From: an uncultured Bacteroidales bacterium
Lineage (GTDB): Bacteria > Bacteroidota > Bacteroidia > Bacteroidales > UBA932
Direction: 5' to 3'
DNA length: 50,787 nt
Assembly (NCBI GenBank): GCA_947177525.1
Contig: CAMWUW010000009.1
Coordinates: 1 to 50,787, forward strand
Part shown: in pieces, positions 26,372 to 34,795 of the stretch
Numbering within the stretch: the first letter of the stretch is position 1
Layout of the letters: every line of letters begins with the position of its first letter
Translations under genes and position numbers: made by a program
The notes under the pieces: generated by a model
What the model saw: only the letters and a program-made list of their open reading frames with translations
The model's database searches: none
What the model was told of the DNA's origin: nothing

Positions 26372-26487
26372 GCAAATATAGCAAAAAGCTGAGAGCAAAC
26401 GTCAAGCTTGCTTGTAAGTTTGCCGAAGCGCCGGCGTATATATGTCCTTCCGGGCAAATATAGCAAAAAGCTGAGAGCAAAAGCAAA
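26372..26487 (-). promoter_or_regulatory. Tandem duplicated promoter block of cysS
   Basis: An identical 28-bp sequence occurs at 26372-26399 and 26454-26481. Read on the minus strand each copy ends in TATATTTG (26380-26373 and 26462-26455), a TAnnTTTG -7 box. The distal copy has TTTG 21 bp upstream (26487-26484), a good -33 match. The proximal copy has only a looser TTG 22 bp upstream. Confidence 0.6.
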
Positions 26488-26542
26488 GTTTACTTTGATT
26501 CTACAGATGCCTAACCGAAGGTTGCACTCTCTCATAAAGTTA

Positions 26543-26652
26543 TCGTGGTGTGTAAACGCTTGATTCTTAATTGTTTTCTAATAATCGCTGCCCTAAAAAC
26601 GGGGCGGCGATTATTAGAAAATGGTTGATTTACAATGGATTGCGCTCCACGA
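26543..26652. repeat. Palindromic element, copy D
   Basis: This is a 110-bp palindrome bounded by TCGTGGTG (left) and CTCCACGA (right). Central stem 26574-26594 pairs with 26601-26621 around a loop of AAAAAC, with two U.G pairs on the plus strand. The better-conserved outer flank (GCGCAATCC type) is on the right, that is on the minus strand, whereas it is on the left in copies A-C. Confidence 0.8.
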
Positions 26653-26716
26653 ACTTTGTTTCTTGCTGATATTTCAATGGCATGTTTGAAGGAAAGTGTA
26701 TCCACGGTCCCCCCCC

Positions 26717-26774
26717 AAAAAAAAAAGACTCCTGCCTTTGCCTGGCGCCATTGGCCGAAGACAAGGCAGGAGCC
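26717..26774 (-). terminator. Rho-independent terminator of the OMP gene
   Basis: On the minus strand, GGCTCCTGCCTT (26774-26763) pairs with AAGGCAGGAGTC (26738-26727), followed by ten T (26726-26717) and then seven G. It lies 23 bp after the OMP stop codon. Confidence 0.85.
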
Positions 26775-26796
26775 TTATATTTGTCGTGACGGATTC

Positions 26797-27273
26797 TTAG
26801 AATCTGTAGCGTACGCCGAGAGTAGGAACGAAGCCGAAAAGACCGCCGGTGTAGAATCCTACACCATTGCCATTTGCTGCAATACCTACCTGTGGCCTGA
26901 GGTCAACAGAAAGCTGGAGAGGGAACCAGAATGTGTACTCAAGTCCTACCTGTCCTACTGCAGCGATGTGGAAGAAATTGCCGCCAAGGAAATTGAATCC
27001 GAGTGCGGCACCTGGGCCTGCATAGAAGCCCCACTCTCCTCTTGAAGTCCAGTCCGGCTGTGCAATCATGAAATTGTATGTCGCAGTGGCATCAATTGAA
27101 CCAAAGCCGAACAGGCCGAGATTGGCCTCAACGAAATCGGCATTCTTTACTGTGTGCTGGTAGCTCGCCTCAAGTCCATAAGACAGGCGGCCTCCGATTG
27201 CTCTTGGCTGAGCAGATGCAGCAACTGCAAATCCGAGTGCAAGAGCTGCAATGATAATAATTTTCTTCATCAT
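26797..27273 (-). CDS. Small outer-membrane beta-barrel protein
   Basis: This 158-residue exported protein has an N-terminal signal peptide (MMKKIIIIAALALGFAVAAS, cleavage near ASAQ). The mature part is glycine- and aromatic-rich with alternating strands (GEWGFYAGPGAALGFNFLG; VGLEYTFWFPLQLSVDLRP) and ends in Arg-Phe, the C-terminal aromatic signal for barrel insertion by BAM. It resembles the eight-stranded OmpW/OprF-like barrels common in Bacteroidota, but no specific function can be read. It is a single-gene unit with a TATCTTTG box at 27313-27320 and a strong terminator downstream. Confidence 0.8.
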   Translation of the reverse strand: MMKKIIIIAALALGFAVAASAQPRAIGGRLSYGLEASYQHTVKNADFVEANLGLFGFGSIDATATYNFMIAQPDWTSRGEWGFYAGPGAALGFNFLGGNFFHIAAVGQVGLEYTFWFPLQLSVDLRPQVGIAANGNGVGFYTGGLFGFVPTLGVRYRF

Positions 27274-27658
27274 AATATGAAATTTAGTTAATGTTCGTTA
27301 TACACCATTATGCAAAGATAATGAAAAACTGGTACCGTAATAAAAAAATGTGGTTAATTCCATTCATTGTTTTCATAAATATATGAGTGTCAAGATGAAT
27401 GAAGAACAGAACCGGAATAGATGCAAATTGGATATGCATAAAAACAGAGGCGAACCATGAGTGTCGCAGAGCTATGATATATGCAGCAACGGTATAGTAT
27501 GAATAACAATGCACGATTATTCATTGATTGTGAATCCATTACTGGTGAACTGTCCCACATTCGCACTTTCGGGAATAGAGGAGTTTAAAATGTGGAATAG
27601 TCCAATAATGAAGCTGTTGCGATTGTCGGAAACTGACAGGATAGCGTGCAGGCAAGAA
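27274..27658. other. Intergenic region between the OMP gene and the polysaccharide locus (385 bp)
   Basis: A/T-rich sequence containing the OMP promoter -7 box (27313-27320, minus strand). A 68-codon minus frame at 27308-27514 has no recognisable features and overlaps the promoter, so I do not call it. I see no clear terminator for the upstream glycosidase operon, only a weak inverted repeat CCACATT/AATGTGG around 27553-27595. Confidence 0.5.
27313..27320 (-). promoter_or_regulatory. -7 box of the OMP gene promoter
   Basis: TATCTTTG on the minus strand matches TAnnTTTG and lies 39 bp upstream of the start codon. No perfect -33 element is seen. Confidence 0.5.
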
Positions 27659-29956
27659 TCAATTCAGTGTAAGAATGGCGGAATTTGAGGTGGTGCTTGA
27701 ACCGCCTATGAAAATCTGGAAATCTCCATCCTCTATAATTAAATTTCCCTCGCCGTCATAAAATCCGAGCATGTTGCGGTTGATTTCAAATTCGATTCTT
27801 GTACTTTCTCCAGCCCGGATGAACACTTTTTTGAAACCTTTGAGTTCTTTGACCGGTCTTGTTACAGAGCCGACAATATCACGGACATACAGTTGCACGA
27901 TTTCTTTTCCGTCCCGGTCACCTGTGTTCGTCACAGTCACTGACGCCGTCACTGGCTCATCATCCTGCATCCTGGTTGAGCTGAGAGTTACGTCTCCGTA
28001 TCTGAACTTGGTATATGAGAGGCCATATCCGAACGGATAGAGCGGTTCATTCTCCACATCAAGGTAGTTTGAACGGAATTTCTCAAACCATCTTCCTTCG
28101 GACAAAGGTCTTCCTGTGTTCTTGTGCGCATAATATACAGGAATCTGTCCGACATTGCGCGGGAAGCTGGCAGTAAGTTTCCCCGAAGGATTAACATCTC
28201 CGAAGAGGACGTCAGCCAATGCGTCTCCTGTTTCGGAACCTCCGAACCATACGTCGATAATGGCCGGTACATTTCCTGCTTCCCATTCTATTGTCATCGG
28301 TCTTCCGTTGAACAGAACGAGAACCACAGGTTTGCCGGTTTTGACAAGGGCTTTCAGCAGGTCCAGCTGCACTTGAGGCATTGTGATGTCACTTCTGCTT
28401 GAACATTCTCCTGACATCTCGGATGCTTCACCAAGTGCAGCTACGACCACGTCTGCCTTTGATGCAGCGGCAAGAGCTTCTTCCAGGAGCTCTGCATCAG
28501 AACGTTCGTCCCTCGGCATTTCCCTGCCGTGCATGGTGGAGCGCTTTTCAAGTTCAAGCTTATCATGGGCCATTAGGTTGGAACCTTTCGAATAGATGAC
28601 TTCTGCCTTTCCTGCAACGGCATCACTGATGCCCTCTATCACGCTTCTGCTGTTTTCAAGTCTTGCGGCTACGCTCCATGTTCCCGGCATGTTTACCTTG
28701 GAGTCGGCAAGGGGACCGACTACGGCTATGGTACCGCGTTTTTTCAGAGGGAGCACTCCTTCATTTTTCAGAAGTACGAAACTTTCAGCGGCGATTCTGC
28801 GGGCTTCAGCTCTGTTGGCGTTACAGAACACCTCTTTCGCTGCCTTGCCTTCTTCGCAGAATTTGTAAGGGTCTTCAAAGAGGCCGAGCTTATATTTTGC
28901 TTCAAGGATCCTGCGGCATGCCCTGTCAAGCACATCCATGGAAATCTTTCCGTCTTCAATGCCTTTTTTGACATGAAGAATGAAGCCTTCGCTGACCATG
29001 TCCATGTCGAGTCCGGCGTCAAGTGCCCTTAGACTGACGTCTTCAAACGATCCTATGCCGTGGGTCTCCATTTCCTGTATGCCTGTGTAGTCCGATACGA
29101 CGAAGCCGTCCCAGCCCCATTGCTCACGCAGCACATCGGTGAGGAGCCATTTGTTTCCGGTCGCGGGGATGCCGTCTATCTCATTGAAAGATGCCATGAA
29201 GCTGCCTGCTCCTGCTTCCGCTGCGGCTTTGTATGGAGGGAAATAGTCGTTGTACATGCGGATGCGACTCATGTCCACAGTGTTGTAGTCCCTTCCTGCT
29301 TCTGATGCACCATACAGGGCGAAATGCTTGACGCAGGACATGATGCGCGTGTTGTCACTATAAAGACAGTCATCAGTTCCCTGGTAGCCTCTCACCATGG
29401 CTTTTGCAAATTCGGATACCAGATGAGGGTCCTCTCCTGCACCTTCGCTTACTCGTCCCCACCTCGGGTCTCTTGATACATCAACCATCGGGCTGAAAGT
29501 CCAGCATATTCCGTCCGAGCCAGCCTCACGTGCAGCGATTTCAGCGGAACGTTCTATCGCTTTGACATCCCATGTGCAAGATAGTCCGAGAGGAATAGGG
29601 AACACAGTCTCATATCCATGTATCACGTCCATGCCGAAAAGCAGGGGAATCCCGAGTCTGGATTCTTCAACGGCAATCTTCTGCACTTCCCTTATCTTGC
29701 CGGCCCCTTTGAGATTGAACAGGCCGCCTACTTGTCCTTCTCTGATTCTTTCAGAAACGTTGCTGCTTTTAGCCTGTCCGGTCACGATTTCTCCGGCTAC
29801 CGGCAGATTCAGCTGGCCTATTTTTTCTTCAATGGTCATCTGTGACATCAGATTGTCCACGAACAGGTCCATCTCCTTGTTTTCCTGTCCTGCACCGCAT
29901 GATGCCGCTATTGCGCCTGAACACAGCGCTGCTATCAAACATAACTGTATTTTCAT
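27659..29956 (-). CDS. GH3 beta-glucosidase (BglX-like)
   Basis: I chose the ATG at 29956 (765 residues), which gives MKIQLCLIAALCSGAIAASC, a lipoprotein-type signal. The upstream ATG at 30055 would extend into the GH125 gene. The GH3 layout is complete: the (beta/alpha)8 domain with WTFSPMVDVSRDPRWGRVSE and GFVVSDYTG (nucleophile Asp), an alpha/beta sandwich domain with GEASEMSGECSSRSD (acid/base region), and a C-terminal fibronectin-III-like domain (VTNTGDRDGKEIVQLYVRD). It would release glucose from the non-reducing end of beta-gluco-oligosaccharides in the periplasm. In this locus with GH144 the likely substrates are beta-1,2-linked sophoro-oligosaccharides. Last gene of the operon. Confidence 0.93.
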   Translation of the reverse strand: MKIQLCLIAALCSGAIAASCGAGQENKEMDLFVDNLMSQMTIEEKIGQLNLPVAGEIVTGQAKSSNVSERIREGQVGGLFNLKGAGKIREVQKIAVEESRLGIPLLFGMDVIHGYETVFPIPLGLSCTWDVKAIERSAEIAAREAGSDGICWTFSPMVDVSRDPRWGRVSEGAGEDPHLVSEFAKAMVRGYQGTDDCLYSDNTRIMSCVKHFALYGASEAGRDYNTVDMSRIRMYNDYFPPYKAAAEAGAGSFMASFNEIDGIPATGNKWLLTDVLREQWGWDGFVVSDYTGIQEMETHGIGSFEDVSLRALDAGLDMDMVSEGFILHVKKGIEDGKISMDVLDRACRRILEAKYKLGLFEDPYKFCEEGKAAKEVFCNANRAEARRIAAESFVLLKNEGVLPLKKRGTIAVVGPLADSKVNMPGTWSVAARLENSRSVIEGISDAVAGKAEVIYSKGSNLMAHDKLELEKRSTMHGREMPRDERSDAELLEEALAAASKADVVVAALGEASEMSGECSSRSDITMPQVQLDLLKALVKTGKPVVLVLFNGRPMTIEWEAGNVPAIIDVWFGGSETGDALADVLFGDVNPSGKLTASFPRNVGQIPVYYAHKNTGRPLSEGRWFEKFRSNYLDVENEPLYPFGYGLSYTKFRYGDVTLSSTRMQDDEPVTASVTVTNTGDRDGKEIVQLYVRDIVGSVTRPVKELKGFKKVFIRAGESTRIEFEINRNMLGFYDGEGNLIIEDGDFQIFIGGSSTTSNSAILTLN

Positions 29957-29967
29957 AATAATGCAAT

Positions 29968-31377
29968 TCAAAGTGAGTTGATCAAATGTGCTTTTCCGTC
30001 GCTGACCAGTTTTATGATAAGCTCTCCGAACAGTGAGTTCTGCCATGCGAACCATTCTCTCGTGAATCTGGCCGGATTGTCTTTGTGGAATGATTCGTGG
30101 ATGAAGCCCGTGTCATTGTCCGTGTCACGCAGCATCTTTATGCAGTGTCGGATTTCATCGTCATTGTCGGATGTGAACGCCCTCATGATTATGCTCATTG
30201 GCCAAATCATGTCGTAGCCGATGTGTGGACCGCCGATGCCTTCCGCATACTTGCCTTTGAAAAAATACGGGTTGTCAAGACTCAGGACAAAGTCTCTTGT
30301 GCGCCTGTAGGTCTTGTCGTCAGGCTTTACAGCGCTAAGATAGGCAAGTGACAGTAGACTGGGTACATTGGCGTCATCCATCAGAATACGGCTTCCGTAA
30401 CCGTCAACTTCGTATGCGTAAATCTTTCCGTATTTCGGATGCTTTATGGTCGCGTGCCTGTCGAGTGCCTTTGACACTTCTGTGGCAAGTCCCGTGCAGT
30501 AAGAGGCGCGCTTGTTGTCATGGTTCACTTCCGTAAGGATTTCAGCAGCCTGTCTCAATACGGATGCGGCGAAGAAATTGGCTGGAATCAGGAAAGGAAA
30601 AACAGTTGTGTCGTCAGAAGGCCTGAAGATTGACGCGATAAGCCCGTTGGGCTTGACAGGGTTGCCTGTACCTGAGTTTTCGGCAGTGTCGTGCTGCCAC
30701 TGCGTAATGCGCATGAACGAATATGGTCCTGTCCCGTCTTTTCTCTGTTGCTCTGACATGGTTCGCAATATCAGGTCGATGGTTTTGATCCACCTTTCAT
30801 CGAATATGCTTTCGTCGCCGGTCACCTGCCAGTAGCGGTAGGCAAGTCTGATGGGGTAGCAGAGTGAGTCCAGTTCCCATTTCCTTTCGTGCACTCCTGG
30901 CAGCATCAGGGTGATGTCGGTAGCCCATTGTCCTGTAACCGGGTCCCGGTAGAATGCGTTGGCATATGGATCGATGCAGATGCATTTGTATTGGCGGAGT
31001 ATAACTCCGCGTATCATTGCCTTCAGTGTCCCGTCTTCTGCAGCAAGGTCTATGTAAGGCCATACCTGTGCTGCTGAGTCTCTCAGCCACATGGCTGCGA
31101 TATCTCCCGTGTAGACGAAAGTATCATCTTCACCGTTTTCGTCTTTACAGTAGTGAACTGCCGTGTCAAGCGTATTGGGGAAGCAGTTGATGAACATCCA
31201 CCTGATCTTCGGGTCGGTGATCATGGCTGCTGTCTCCGCGATTTTCTTTTCGACGGCAGGGGAGGTAAATAGTCTTTCGCTTGCCGCCGGCCGCTTGTAT
31301 TCATTGTAGCTCACATCAGCTGCCGTGGCGTCTGTCGCCACGGCAGCCAATATGATTGCCAACAGTATTTTTCTCAT
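29968..31377 (-). CDS. GH125 exo-alpha-1,6-mannosidase family protein
   Basis: This 469-residue secreted protein has a signal peptide ending near TDATAAD. The rest matches glycoside hydrolase family 125 (formerly DUF1237): the FVYTGDIAAMWLRDSAAQVWPY block, YANAFYRDP, ERKWELDSLCYPIRLAYRYW, GLIASIFRPSDD, and EGIGGPHIGYDMIWPMSI in an (alpha/alpha)6 barrel. Characterised members are metal-independent, inverting exo-alpha-1,6-mannosidases. Its presence among beta-glucan enzymes is unexpected and suggests a mannose-containing side chain or a mixed substrate. It lies 39 bp after the SGNH gene and 11 bp before the GH3 gene. Confidence 0.92.
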   Translation of the reverse strand: MRKILLAIILAAVATDATAADVSYNEYKRPAASERLFTSPAVEKKIAETAAMITDPKIRWMFINCFPNTLDTAVHYCKDENGEDDTFVYTGDIAAMWLRDSAAQVWPYIDLAAEDGTLKAMIRGVILRQYKCICIDPYANAFYRDPVTGQWATDITLMLPGVHERKWELDSLCYPIRLAYRYWQVTGDESIFDERWIKTIDLILRTMSEQQRKDGTGPYSFMRITQWQHDTAENSGTGNPVKPNGLIASIFRPSDDTTVFPFLIPANFFAASVLRQAAEILTEVNHDNKRASYCTGLATEVSKALDRHATIKHPKYGKIYAYEVDGYGSRILMDDANVPSLLSLAYLSAVKPDDKTYRRTRDFVLSLDNPYFFKGKYAEGIGGPHIGYDMIWPMSIIMRAFTSDNDDEIRHCIKMLRDTDNDTGFIHESFHKDNPARFTREWFAWQNSLFGELIIKLVSDGKAHLINSL

Positions 31378-31416
31378 TTTGTCGCAATTTTGGTGATTGT
31401 CCGCAAAATTTTTCGG

Positions 31417-34008
31417 TTACATGGCGGGAACATATATGCCGAACACTGTCTTGAGGGCTTCCTGTCTGGCGTCATCAAGAACCGGATTTCCCTTTTCCGC
31501 AAGGTTGAATGCACGGTAGTTGAATTCCCGCCACCATTCGTCGTCCACTACGACAAGTTGGTCTGTTACATTGCTGGGACGTCCTGATGTTACGGCGTCA
31601 AGGGCTGTCCATCCCTCAGGACGGTACTGGTAACCATCTTTTTGGACTATGATTGAACCGTTCGGAATCTGTGATTTCGTGAGAATCCCGGTTGCGGCAT
31701 AGTTCTTCATGTTGGTTCCCGGAGTAGAAAGCATGTTCCTGTCTGAGGAATTGTAGTAACGGTAGGGTGTTATTTCGAGTCTGAGCATCCTGTAATGCGC
31801 AGGGTCATATCCGCTGTCCCTGATTATCTTTTCTAAGTCAGGGTTGGAAGGTGCCGGTTTCGGGATGAAGATTCCGAATGACTCATTCACTTCGTCAAGA
31901 ATAGAGGAAAGGTCTCCGACTCCGGTCTTGAAGATGTTGAATGCCCTGAAATTGAAGTCTCCCCACCATGTGCCGCAGGTCTCGAAGACCTGAACGTTAG
32001 TATTGTCGGGACGTGCGGAATTCTTCTGGTTTTCTGCAACCCATCCTTCCGGACGGTAACCGTATCCTTCTTTCTGCACTATGAGTGTCCCGTCCGGCAG
32101 TTCAGTCCTGCTGAATACCTTGGTGGTGGCGAAGTTCTTCATGTTTGTCTGTACGGTCATCGGGATATCCGAGCTTGAATTGTAGTAGCCAGGATAGATG
32201 AGTTCGAATTCCATGGCCTCATAGTCTTTCGGATTATATCCGGCAGCTCTGATCAAGGTCTCAAGGCTGGCGTTGATGTCTTCGGGGTCTTCTGTGACAG
32301 TTGATTGTGTTACCTCGTATGGCTTGGCAAAAGCATTGTCTACGGCTTCTTTAATCGCTTCGGTCTGTTTTTCTGTGTATACGTTTCCAGCAGGCTTCCA
32401 AGTAATGGCCGAAAGGTCGCATCCTGTAATCTGCTTTGCCCACATCAGTCCGGCAGCATAGCGTCCTATGTTTGTTGATAAGTGATATCCGTCACGGGTG
32501 AGATTGTCTCCTATGAAGCTGGTACGGAGATTCTGTATTGCTGTTCCTGACGGTATTACGAAACTGATTGCATCTTTGGTCAGCACTTTTTCATGGACGG
32601 TATTGACGATGGCGTTGTACATGGTCATCTGGTCTTTGCCGTAATTCGGAAATTCCGAATGGTTGCTGTTCTGCTGGTATGCCCATGTCATGTGCCACAT
32701 CATCTTCGCATTAGGGCACAGTTCCTTTACTTTTGCAATGATTGTTGTAAGATAAGGCTCGTATGTGTCAGGCATCCCGGAAGAGCCGCTGGCCTGCTGC
32801 ATTGATATGTAGTCCCAGCTGTCGCTTCTTATGGCATCTGTGCTGCTGAATGAAGCTGTCGTTTTCCATGTGCCGTCAGTATTCACGCGGTAGTCATATC
32901 TGCCTTCTCCGCTGGTTATGTTGTTGGCATGTGTGGCAAGGGTGCATCCTCCTATGTACAGGTTTCCGAGCTTGATCGAGGTGTAGCCGGCTTGTTCGAG
33001 TATCTGGTACAGATACTCCATGGCATCATCGGAGAAGCTGTTTCCGATTGCAAGAATCCTTATGCTCCCATCGTCTTTCTTGCTTGACTGGGTTATGGTG
33101 AGAGTCTCTGATATTGAATATTCGGTATTCTCGAATTTTATGCAGGCAGTGCGTGCCTGATAGCTTTCGTTCGGGAGAACAATGTAGCTGAAGGTGTTGC
33201 CGGACTCTTCGTTTGGCTGGTCAGGCACAATCCAAGACTCGGAAATGTCGGTGCTGACTGGTATATTGGCCTTTACGTCAACAATGAATGAAGCCCCTTC
33301 TTCCGAACAGTCAAAGCTCTTTCTTGACAGGCTTATGTAAGGCTCGGCCGCAGACTGGATTATGGTCACGGTCTCGCTGGCCTTGCCGTTGCTGACAATG
33401 AGTCTTCCCGTCCTTGGCGTGAGTGCCGTATTTTCTGCAATGGTATAGCTTATGGCTGTAGACACGCTTTTGGTGGCAGTCGCACTGAGCCAATCTGCAT
33501 ATTCCTGGGGAACGGACACTGTGCAGGACTCGGTGGCCTTGGCTATGAGAGAAAAATTGCCTCCCTTGGCCTCGGCTTCTATCGTTGATGGTGACAGGAG
33601 AATTGAGTTGGATGCCTTCTGGTTGACGGAAATGTATTTTTTCGTCACTCCTGATTTGAGGAGGATGGAGGCTTTGCGGTCGTCAGGAGTACCATTGCTT
33701 TCTACTATGACATTAATGCTGGATTCTCCGCCTTTGCCGCTTGCGGGGCTCACATTGCACCATAGTGCTGCTTCGGCATTCTCTATGGTAGCCGTCCATG
33801 TTTTTGCCGAATGAAATGCGATTGTTTTTGTGTTTTCATTCTCGTCGAGAAGAAGTTCAGCATCAGATTCGTCTGCAAATATTATTGAAGATGTAGGTTT
33901 CGGAGGAAACTCATCTTTGTAGCAGGATATGAATGCTGCTGAAACGATTGACAGCAGAAGCATTATGTGCGGTCTTATGCTGTCGGAGATTTTTATTTTC
34001 TTTTTCAT
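31417..34008 (-). CDS. BACON-domain SGNH hydrolase (DUF4886-like) with duplicated C-terminal module
   Basis: I chose the start at 34008 (863 residues), which gives a lipoprotein signal (Cys29 in SAAFISC) and an ATGA overlap with the upstream stop. Three BACON-like beta domains span about 45-130, 137-219 and 224-308, each ending in a TITQS- or SVNQK-type strand; BACON domains often bind mucin or carbohydrate or act as spacers. Next is a DUF4886-like SGNH hydrolase: block I RILAIGNSFSDD (Ser324) and a catalytic DGYH (Asp506, His509). The C-terminus holds two related modules of about 107 residues (589-694 and 731-838) sharing MKNxA, YRPEGW and FNxRAFN. No separate SusE-like gene exists here, so this protein may also bind glycan at the surface. 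Deacylation of the substrate is inferred. Confidence 0.8.
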   Translation of the reverse strand: MKKKIKISDSIRPHIMLLLSIVSAAFISCYKDEFPPKPTSSIIFADESDAELLLDENENTKTIAFHSAKTWTATIENAEAALWCNVSPASGKGGESSINVIVESNGTPDDRKASILLKSGVTKKYISVNQKASNSILLSPSTIEAEAKGGNFSLIAKATESCTVSVPQEYADWLSATATKSVSTAISYTIAENTALTPRTGRLIVSNGKASETVTIIQSAAEPYISLSRKSFDCSEEGASFIVDVKANIPVSTDISESWIVPDQPNEESGNTFSYIVLPNESYQARTACIKFENTEYSISETLTITQSSKKDDGSIRILAIGNSFSDDAMEYLYQILEQAGYTSIKLGNLYIGGCTLATHANNITSGEGRYDYRVNTDGTWKTTASFSSTDAIRSDSWDYISMQQASGSSGMPDTYEPYLTTIIAKVKELCPNAKMMWHMTWAYQQNSNHSEFPNYGKDQMTMYNAIVNTVHEKVLTKDAISFVIPSGTAIQNLRTSFIGDNLTRDGYHLSTNIGRYAAGLMWAKQITGCDLSAITWKPAGNVYTEKQTEAIKEAVDNAFAKPYEVTQSTVTEDPEDINASLETLIRAAGYNPKDYEAMEFELIYPGYYNSSSDIPMTVQTNMKNFATTKVFSRTELPDGTLIVQKEGYGYRPEGWVAENQKNSARPDNTNVQVFETCGTWWGDFNFRAFNIFKTGVGDLSSILDEVNESFGIFIPKPAPSNPDLEKIIRDSGYDPAHYRMLRLEITPYRYYNSSDRNMLSTPGTNMKNYAATGILTKSQIPNGSIIVQKDGYQYRPEGWTALDAVTSGRPSNVTDQLVVVDDEWWREFNYRAFNLAEKGNPVLDDARQEALKTVFGIYVPAM

Positions 34009-34793
34009 GGTTCTTTTCGTTTTGAATGTTTGAACAGCCATTCTATGTAGTCTGGTTCAGAAAATGCCGTGTCCCAGCTGTTGTGGTTTGCCTGAGGATA
34101 TTCCACGAGACATGATTCAATCCCGTTTTCCTTAAGGACTTTGTGTGCCTCCTGTGAAAAATGCGGAGGTACTATGTCGTCCTTGAGTCCATGGAAAAAA
34201 CGGAAGGCCGTCTTTCCTTTGTATGAGGATATCCTGTTGAGGTTCACTCCTCCGCAGATAAGCTCTACAGCTGCAAAGTAATCCGGGTTGCGCATCGCAA
34301 GGTCAAGGATACCGAAAGCTCCCATAGACAGTCCGGTTCCGTAAATGCGGTCTTTGTCTGCAATGCCAAGGATTATGAATGAATCCACCAGTTCCTTTAC
34401 AGACATCAGTGAAGCTGAAATCGGAGCGGCTTCCGGAAATGTGCGTTCCGCATTGCTGGTCACAGGACGCACTATGTTTACCCAATAGTCTTCTTTTGGG
34501 CACTGCGGAACAATCACAATCGCCTGCTCAAGCATTTTGTCTGACAGAAGCAGTTGCTGGCCATGTGCCGTCTGGCTGCGGTTGTCAGTTCCCCTTTCTC
34601 CCGCTCCGTGGAGGAACAGAAGAAGAGGGTATTGTCTGGACGGGCTGTAATTCTCTGGGAAAAGAATCCTGTATGGCAGCACTTGGCCGTGCGAAGATAT
34701 GAAAGTCCTGTCCGTAAACTCTCTTCCGAAAGCTGCATTGATTGCCAATGACAGCAGCAGAAGAAGAAGAATGGCTGCTATTATCCGTTTCAT
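34005..34793 (-). CDS. Secreted alpha/beta-hydrolase esterase (CE1 / PHB-depolymerase-like)
   Basis: This 262-residue exported serine hydrolase has a signal peptide at about 1-23. The catalytic triad is visible: Ser156 in GTGLSMGAFG, Asp205 in HGLKDDIVPP and His237 in QANHNSW. The oxyanion-side LLLFLHGAGERGTDN (57-71) and the overall plan resemble CE1-type polysaccharide esterases and related prolyl-oligopeptidase-like proteins often found in Bacteroidota polysaccharide loci. It starts 2 bp after the GH144 stop and overlaps the next gene by 4 bp. It may remove acyl groups from the glycan before hydrolysis; the ester type is unknown. Confidence 0.85.
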   Translation of the reverse strand: MKRIIAAILLLLLLSLAINAAFGREFTDRTFISSHGQVLPYRILFPENYSPSRQYPLLLFLHGAGERGTDNRSQTAHGQQLLLSDKMLEQAIVIVPQCPKEDYWVNIVRPVTSNAERTFPEAAPISASLMSVKELVDSFIILGIADKDRIYGTGLSMGAFGILDLAMRNPDYFAAVELICGGVNLNRISSYKGKTAFRFFHGLKDDIVPPHFSQEAHKVLKENGIESCLVEYPQANHNSWDTAFSEPDYIEWLFKHSKRKEP

Positions 34794-34795
34794 CT

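Larger units (their letters stand above)
26352..26796. other. Intergenic region between cysS and the OMP gene (445 bp)
   Basis: From right to left this holds the minus-strand terminator of the OMP gene (26717-26774), palindromic element D (26543-26652), and the duplicated promoter block of cysS (26372-26481). No protein-coding gene is supported. Confidence 0.7.

Noticed and set aside
7441..26621. CRISPR array as an explanation for the repeated palindromes
   Set aside because: Copies are kilobases apart, there are no regularly spaced repeats, and no cas genes are present.
26635..27045. 136-codon plus-strand frame beginning in element D and running across the OMP gene
   Set aside because: It reads through the OMP terminator and the antisense of the OMP gene; composition is not protein-like.
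27308..27514. 68-codon minus-strand frame upstream of the OMP gene
   Set aside because: It overlaps the OMP promoter box and has no motif or plausible start context.
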